DNA of 11,386 nucleotides from Clostridiaceae bacterium (lineage in GTDB: Bacteria; Bacillota; Clostridia; Saccharofermentanales; DTU023): NCBI GenBank assembly GCA_012841255.1, contig DUUZ01000118.1:1-11386 (forward strand), in the 5' to 3' direction. The number at the start of each line of letters is the position of its first letter. Position 1 is the stretch's first letter. Below, in pieces: positions 7,353 through 11,386 of the stretch. The notes beneath the pieces are model-generated. The model had not been told where the DNA came from. It saw nothing but the letters and a program-made list of their open reading frames with translations, and made no database searches. The position numbers were made by a program, and so were the translations under genes.

Positions 7353-7389
7353 AAAAAAGCCCCTGGTCCTCATGGAGGGCCAGGGGCTT
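7353..7389 (-). terminator. Rho-independent terminator after nrdJ
   Basis: A perfect 10-bp stem, AAGCCCCTGG (7357-7366) with CCAGGGGCTT (7380-7389), encloses a 13-nt loop that can pair further (TCC with GGA). On the minus strand it is followed by a run of six T (the A-run at 7353-7358), and it starts 14 bp past the nrdJ stop codon. It separates nrdJ transcription from the operon that begins downstream. Confidence 0.92.
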
Positions 7390-7403
7390 GCCGGACACGG
7401 ATC

Positions 7404-10400
7404 CTAGGAGCAGCCGGTCGTTTCGCCGCAGTCCAGGCAGACCTTGCAGGTGCCGTTTCGAACCATGCGGGTCCCCGAGCAGTTGGTGCAGACGGATCCG
7501 TCATAAAGACGTTCGCCCGTTTCGCTGGCCTCTTTGGCTTTTTCATGAATAAATTCATCCATGCTGATCTGGGAGAGCCGGGCGTCTGCGTCCTCCAGGC
7601 CGTCCTCCAAATCCTGGGGTTTGACCTGGACCCGGGAATAATCGCCGGCCTCGATATCCAGAACCTTGCTGATCAGGTCGGACACCGACGTGCAGTACTT
7701 GATGTAGGGGTGACGCTGGACGAAACCGTAGGGTTCAAATTTCTGCCCCCGCAGCATCTTGGAGATAGCCTCGGGCTGGATACCGTACTGAAGCATGACC
7801 GAGATCGTCTTGGAAAGGGAGTTCAAAAGCCCCGTGATCAGGGTGCCCTCCCGGTCGGTCGTCATGAAGAGCTCGGTAATCTCGCCGTCTTCGTCCCGGT
7901 TGACCGTGATGTAGACTTTGACGTCTTCAATCTGGGCGGGGTGGGTACTGCCCAGCCGGATCCCGAAGGGTTTGGTCCGGCCGTGAACCAGGTCGCCGCG
8001 CTCGATTCTTCCCAGGCAGTCATCCAGGTCTTCCTTGGTCTTCTTGGCCACATGGAGCAGATCCTGGTAGGACAGGTCCTCCAGAGGCAGGTCCTGGCCC
8101 TCGACACCGGCCAGGCGGATGTTGAGCGGCTGTGCGTATTTAGAGCCGTCCCGGTAGAGGGTAATCCCCTTGACGCCCTGGAGCCAGGAGGTCATGACGA
8201 CATCGGAGAAGTCCGTGACCGTGGCCTCGTTGGGCAGATTGACCGTCTTGGAGATGGCTCCCGAGATCAGGGGGGTGATGGCGGCCACCATGCGGACGTG
8301 GCCCAGCCAGGAGATGTAGCGCTCGCCCGAGCCGCATTGGTTGGCGGTATCGAAGACCGCCAGGTCCTCCTCCTTCAGGAAAGGGGCGCCTTCGATTTTG
8401 CCGTCCAGGATCATGCCGTCATCGCCTTCGCGCATGATGTAATCCAGGATGGCCGCCCGCTCTTCCGGCTTGTAGCCCCGGGCAGCCAGCCCCTCTTCGA
8501 CATAGGGGTTGACCAGCTTCATCAGGCCTCCGCCTGACAGTTTTTTGTAGACCACGTGGGAGAAAAAGGGCTCAATGCTGGTGGCGGCGCAGTCCATGGC
8601 GAAGGAGATGGTTCCTGTGGGCGCCATGACCGAAACCTGGGCATTCCTGTAGCCATGTTCCTGTCCCCATTCCTCAGCCCGGGTCCAGCTTTCTTCCAGC
8701 GCTTCTGCGAGGCCGCCGAAGCCCGAGGCTTTGAGCAGGCCGTGGTCCACCTTATACATGGAATAGTAGATGCCTTCAGTTCCGTCCTTGCGGACGCCGG
8801 CTGCACGGCTGTGGTTGCGGATGACGCGCAGCATGTGTTCCCGGTTCTTTTCATAGTGGACAAAGGGGGCCAGCTGTTTGGCCATCATGGCGGAAATTGC
8901 ATAACTCTGCCCCGTCAGAACACCGGACAGGGAGGCGCCGATAGCCCGGGCTTCATCCGAGTCGTAGGCGACGCCTGCACTCATGAAGAGCGAGGCTAGA
9001 TTGGCCAGCCCCAGGCCCGTGGCCCGGAAGCCCCAGGTTTTTCTGGCGATGGTAGGGGTGGGAAACTGACCCCAGTGAATGGAGGCTTCTAAAACCAGCT
9101 GGGCGATGGAAACCATGTGGACGTAGCCTTCCACATCGAAGGCGTGTTCTGCATGGTCATAAAAACGCATGACGTTGATGGAGGCCAGATTGCAGCTGGT
9201 ATCGTCCAGAAAGGCGTACTCGCCGCAGGGGTTGGTGGAATTGATCCGGTTGTGCTTGGCCCCGTCTTCGCCGTCTTCGCCGGCCGGACAGGTGTGCCAG
9301 GCATTGAAGGTATCGTCGAACTGGGGTGCCGGGTCAGCGCACTGCCAGGCTGACTCATTGAAAAGGTCCCAGAGATGCTGTACCGGGACCTCCCGATCCA
9401 CGGACGGGTCCTTCCGGCCCTTCAGCCGCATGGTTGCATGGGGGTTCCGGTCCAGCTCGGCGACTTTGCGCATGAATTCATCGCTGAAACGGACTGAATT
9501 GTTGGAGTTCTGGCCGGAAACGGTCTGGTAGGCCTCGCCGTCCATGTCCGCGTCATAGCCCATTTTGGCCAGGGCCATGACCTTCTCTTCCTCGCGGGCC
9601 TTCCAGGTGATGAACTGCTCAATTTCCGGGTGATCGATGTCCAGGCAGACCATCTTGGCCGCCCGGCGGGTGGTCCCGCCCGATTTGATGGCACCGGCGT
9701 TGCGGTCAAGGCCCTTGAGAAAGCTCATAAGACCGGAGGAATGCCCACCGCCCGATAAACCCTCGCCTTCCGCCCGGATGGTGGAAAAGTTGGTGCCCGT
9801 GCCCGAGCCGCCCTTGAAGAGCTTGGTTTCAGAAACATAACCTTCGGAGATGGAGTGGGGGCCCAGGAGCTTGTCCTCGATGGACAGGATGAAGCAGGCC
9901 GAGGCCTGGGTACGGGTGTAATCGTCTTCCGACATGACCACCTGGCCCTTTTCCTCATCGTAATAATAGAGCTCGCTCTTGCCGCCCCGGATATTATATT
10001 TCAGCTTCAGCCCCGTATTGAACCACTGGGGCGAGTTGGGCGCAAACATCTGGGCCAGGAGGGCATAGACCAGTTCGTCGTAGAGAATGGCTTCCTCTTC
10101 GCCCGGATCGATCATGCCTTCATCGGCCAGCGAGGCGACCCAGAAAGAAACCATTCGGTCGGCAATCTGCCGCATGGAGGTCTCGTGACCCGGTTCTCCA
10201 GGAACTCCTGCTTTACGAAAATACTTGGATGCGATAATATCGCAGGCCTGCTGGGAATAGGAAAGGGGAAATTCCAGATCCTTCATATCCGTCAGAACCC
10301 GCCCGGTTTTGTAGTCTTTGAGTAGAACATCACAACGTTTCCACTCGAACAGATCGAATACGGTCCCCCCCTGATCCTCCAAAGCCCTGGTAAAGTGACG

Positions 10401-10427
10401 TTTGATGAATGGTGACAGAACGCTCAT
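7404..10427 (-). CDS. nrdJ: Adenosylcobalamin-dependent (class II) ribonucleotide reductase
   Basis: NrdJ reduces ribonucleotides to deoxyribonucleotides using a cysteine thiyl radical generated from adenosylcobalamin, and needs no oxygen. It has 1007 residues. NSPQWFNTGL lies at 131-140. The active site shows C178 (SACFI), the radical cysteine C401 in NPCGE (with N399 and E403) and C412 in TSCNL; the 11-residue gap between C401 and C412 matches the Thermotoga-type NrdJ. PTGTIS, a phosphate-binding loop, follows later. The C-terminal tail carries C980, C983, C994, C997, C1000 and C1006 and ends in GCS, the zinc/redox tail of this subfamily. No N-terminal ATP-cone is seen. The ATG is fixed by an in-frame TAA 33 bp upstream (10458-10460); AGGTG lies 5 nt before it. 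Two NrdR-like boxes upstream suggest control by the NrdR repressor. It has its own terminator. The cofactor-making enzyme CobO is encoded about 5.5 kb downstream. Confidence 0.97.
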   Translation of the reverse strand: MSVLSPFIKRHFTRALEDQGGTVFDLFEWKRCDVLLKDYKTGRVLTDMKDLEFPLSYSQQACDIIASKYFRKAGVPGEPGHETSMRQIADRMVSFWVASLADEGMIDPGEEEAILYDELVYALLAQMFAPNSPQWFNTGLKLKYNIRGGKSELYYYDEEKGQVVMSEDDYTRTQASACFILSIEDKLLGPHSISEGYVSETKLFKGGSGTGTNFSTIRAEGEGLSGGGHSSGLMSFLKGLDRNAGAIKSGGTTRRAAKMVCLDIDHPEIEQFITWKAREEEKVMALAKMGYDADMDGEAYQTVSGQNSNNSVRFSDEFMRKVAELDRNPHATMRLKGRKDPSVDREVPVQHLWDLFNESAWQCADPAPQFDDTFNAWHTCPAGEDGEDGAKHNRINSTNPCGEYAFLDDTSCNLASINVMRFYDHAEHAFDVEGYVHMVSIAQLVLEASIHWGQFPTPTIARKTWGFRATGLGLANLASLFMSAGVAYDSDEARAIGASLSGVLTGQSYAISAMMAKQLAPFVHYEKNREHMLRVIRNHSRAAGVRKDGTEGIYYSMYKVDHGLLKASGFGGLAEALEESWTRAEEWGQEHGYRNAQVSVMAPTGTISFAMDCAATSIEPFFSHVVYKKLSGGGLMKLVNPYVEEGLAARGYKPEERAAILDYIMREGDDGMILDGKIEGAPFLKEEDLAVFDTANQCGSGERYISWLGHVRMVAAITPLISGAISKTVNLPNEATVTDFSDVVMTSWLQGVKGITLYRDGSKYAQPLNIRLAGVEGQDLPLEDLSYQDLLHVAKKTKEDLDDCLGRIERGDLVHGRTKPFGIRLGSTHPAQIEDVKVYITVNRDEDGEITELFMTTDREGTLITGLLNSLSKTISVMLQYGIQPEAISKMLRGQKFEPYGFVQRHPYIKYCTSVSDLISKVLDIEAGDYSRVQVKPQDLEDGLEDADARLSQISMDEFIHEKAKEASETGERLYDGSVCTNCSGTRMVRNGTCKVCLDCGETTGCS

Positions 10428-10492
10428 GCCAACACCTGCCTTCTTGCTCTCTTATTCATTTGCTCCTCATATATGCAACGAAATGACACGAT

Positions 10493-10508
10493 ATACACTA
10501 TGTAGTGT
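10493..10508. promoter_or_regulatory. NrdR box 1 (predicted)
   Basis: The 16-mer ATACACTATGTAGTGT matches the published NrdR consensus (ACACWATATATWGTGT) at 13 of 16 positions by my count. It contains a near-perfect palindrome, ACACTA-TG-TAGTGT (10495-10508). It lies about 66 bp upstream of the nrdJ start. NrdR is the ATP/dATP-sensing repressor of ribonucleotide reductase genes. Confidence 0.7.
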
Positions 10509-10524
10509 GTCATAGAAAATAATA

Positions 10525-10540
10525 CTACCAAATGTAGTGG
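10525..10540. promoter_or_regulatory. NrdR box 2 (predicted)
   Basis: A weaker match (10 of 16) to the NrdR consensus, built on the perfect inverted repeat ACTAC-N5-GTAGT (10524-10538). It starts exactly 32 bp from box 1, about three helical turns, which is the tandem arrangement known for NrdR sites. The spacing supports the call more than the match score does. Confidence 0.6.
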
Positions 10541-10582
10541 TCATATATTACAGGATTATGACAAAAAATAAAAGCCCGCCCA

Positions 10583-10591
10583 TGCTAATAT
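10583..10591 (+). promoter_or_regulatory. Possible extended -10 promoter of the lipoprotein gene
   Basis: TG-C-TAATAT (10583-10591) fits an extended -10 element. There is no recognisable -35 box at the usual distance; ATGACA at 10558-10563 is 22 nt away, which is too far. A start around 10598 would put the following hairpin at the very 5' end of the mRNA. Confidence 0.35.
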
Positions 10592-10598
10592 GAAAAGA

Positions 10599-10618
10599 CC
10601 GGCATCTGATAATGCCGG
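10599..10618 (+). other. Hairpin in the leader of the lipoprotein mRNA
   Basis: CCGGCAT (10599-10605), loop CTGATA and ATGCCGG (10612-10618) form a perfect 7-bp stem. It ends 2 nt before the GGAGG (10621-10625) that serves the ATG at 10632. It could stabilise the mRNA 5' end or modulate translation. It is short and lacks a plus-strand T-run, so it does not look like a terminator of plus-strand transcription. Confidence 0.5.
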
Positions 10619-10631
10619 ATGGAGGTCATAC

Positions 10632-11042
10632 ATGTCGCGTTCAAGGAAGTACAGAAGTCTTACGGTGCTGGTTCTTTTCCTCCTGCTCCTTGGCACGGCA
10701 GTGTCCTGCAGCAGCAACCAGGAACTGGTGGGCAGCTGGGTCATCACCGAGACGGATGACAGCGCCTTTGCCGCCGGCATGATCTTCGAGTTCCGAGAGG
10801 ATAAGAGCCTCTTGATAACAACCGGCTATGCCGATCTTGACCCGGAAGAAAAAGAAAGCTTTGATGCCGCCTACCGGGATGTCAGCCTGACCTACCGGTC
10901 AAGCCCCGACGGAACCCTCAACATCACCATGAGTATCCCTCAAAAGGGCTCTCTTCTCATCCGCATGTCCTATGAGCTGACCGGAGACCGGCTGGCTGTC
11001 ACGGATGAAGACGGACTGACCCTTATTTTCTCCCGTCAATAA
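10632..11042 (+). CDS. Small predicted lipoprotein of unknown function
   Basis: A 136-residue protein. The first 26 residues form a lipoprotein signal peptide: a basic start (SRSRKYR), a hydrophobic core (LTVLVLFLLLLGT) and a lipobox-like AVSC with Cys26 as the predicted lipidated residue. The mature part (about 110 residues) begins SSNQELVGSW and continues as alternating strand-like segments with FEFREDKS and a closing LTLIFSR. That pattern is typical of small lipocalin-like, beta-rich bacterial lipoproteins that start with a [LV]xGxW motif, though I cannot assign a family. I chose the ATG at 10632 because GGAGG lies 6 nt upstream; an in-frame ATG at 10590 has no ribosome site and would place 14 extra residues before the signal peptide. 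It is the only plus-strand gene. It diverges from nrdJ, and its 3' end overlaps the convergent cca gene by 20 bp. Confidence 0.8.
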   Translation: MSRSRKYRSLTVLVLFLLLLGTAVSCSSNQELVGSWVITETDDSAFAAGMIFEFREDKSLLITTGYADLDPEEKESFDAAYRDVSLTYRSSPDGTLNITMSIPQKGSLLIRMSYELTGDRLAVTDEDGLTLIFSRQ

Positions 11043-11386
11043 GCGGAAGTTCCTGCAAAAGGCGCTCTTTCTGGTTGGGAAGACCTTCTTCACAGACCCG
11101 CCGGAGAAGTTCTTGAAGCAGACAGCCGATTCGGGAGCCCCTGTAACCCTGCTTTTGCAGGTCATGCCCGTCGAGGGCCAGGCCGGAAAGCTGCAGGAGC
11201 CGGCCCCGGTCCGAAAGATCCCTGGCTTCCCTTCGGATTTTTGCCGCAGCCTGGCTGTCAAAGACTGACCGGAGTTCCAATAAGTCCGAAAAGAGCTTCT
11301 CCCCCAGGGACTGCCAGGCCGGCCAAATACTTTCAGCCTTTGCCTCAAGTTCCAGATCCCCGGCCCGGGTCAGCCTGACGATCCGG
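11023..11386 (-). CDS. cca: CCA-adding tRNA nucleotidyltransferase, C-terminal part (cut by the window edge)
   Basis: Only the last 120 residues are present; the frame is open to the window edge, so the true start lies beyond 11386. The segment is mostly helical and carries the tail signature of bacterial CCA-adding enzymes: a hydrophobic LxLxGHDLQKQGYRGSRIG stretch (the family reads roughly I-G-x-D-L-x-x-x-G-x-x-P-G-x-x-I-G), then LLQELLRRVCEEGLPNQKERLL, which corresponds to the usual ending E-x-LLxxVLxGxLPNxRExLL. This is the C-terminal tRNA-binding part; the catalytic head domain is outside the window. The enzyme builds or repairs the 3' CCA of tRNAs. Its stop (11023-11025) lies inside the convergent lipoprotein gene, so the two genes share 20 bp. 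No terminator hairpin is visible between them. The family call is good but rests on the tail only. Confidence 0.75.
   Translation of the reverse strand, partial: RIVRLTRAGDLELEAKAESIWPAWQSLGEKLFSDLLELRSVFDSQAAAKIRREARDLSDRGRLLQLSGLALDGHDLQKQGYRGSRIGCLLQELLRRVCEEGLPNQKERLLQELPLIDGRK

Noticed and set aside
9220..9310. Acidic stretch GEDGEDGAKHN next to the NrdJ active site as a novel insertion
   Set aside because: From memory, related class II reductases carry a similar CPAGEDG...RINSTNPCGE segment, so it appears to be subfamily-typical rather than new.
10428..10560. Cobalamin riboswitch upstream of nrdJ
   Set aside because: The untranslated stretch is too short for the large B12 aptamer and shows no B12-box-like sequence; the palindromes there fit NrdR boxes better.
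10899..11348. Minus-strand frame of 149 codons across the right end
   Set aside because: It is out of frame with the cca tail, which has recognisable family motifs and stays open to the window edge, so this frame is a shadow.

Overview
The window looks like a piece of an anaerobic Gram-positive (Bacillota, Clostridia-like) chromosome. The pointers are GC-rich coding DNA with AT-rich gaps, strong AGGAGG-type ribosome sites, tightly overlapping genes, a B12-dependent (class II) ribonucleotide reductase, a zinc-ribbon/single-pass membrane protein of a type common in Clostridia, and a Gram-positive-style lipoprotein. No genus can be named from the sequence alone. There are no rRNA or tRNA genes, insertion sequences, phage genes or CRISPR arrays.

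Layout from right to left, the direction in which most genes are transcribed (minus strand). At the right edge is the 3' end of a CCA-adding tRNA nucleotidyltransferase gene. It converges with, and overlaps by 20 bp, a small plus-strand lipoprotein gene (10632-11042). A roughly 200-bp divergent control region (10428-10631) carries two NrdR-box-like palindromes 32 bp apart, upstream of nrdJ (7404-10427). nrdJ ends at a strong hairpin/T-run terminator (7353-7389).

A second transcription unit starts near 7300 and appears to run without an internal terminator to a bidirectional terminator at 50-97. It holds a zinc-ribbon membrane-anchored protein with a duplicated Asp/Trp tail, an ABC ATPase, two ABC-2 permeases, a corrinoid adenosyltransferase (CobO/CobA/BtuR type) and GMP synthase. 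Spacings are 32 bp, 1-bp overlap, 4-bp overlap, 66 bp (18 bp if the longer CobO start is used) and 15 bp.

Functionally, CobO makes the adenosylcobalamin that NrdJ consumes, so a cofactor-making and a cofactor-using enzyme for DNA precursor synthesis sit close together, and GuaA supplies guanine nucleotides. The ABC exporter and zinc-ribbon protein form an envelope module of unknown substrate. The most unusual point is that GuaA is only 420 residues long: about half of its N-terminal glutaminase domain is missing, including the expected catalytic Cys and His-Pro-Glu segments, while the synthase half looks intact. This suggests an ammonia-dependent GMP synthase or one relying on a separate glutaminase subunit. 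Other points of note are a recent 33-bp coding duplication and a possible folded ribosome-binding site in the ABC operon.
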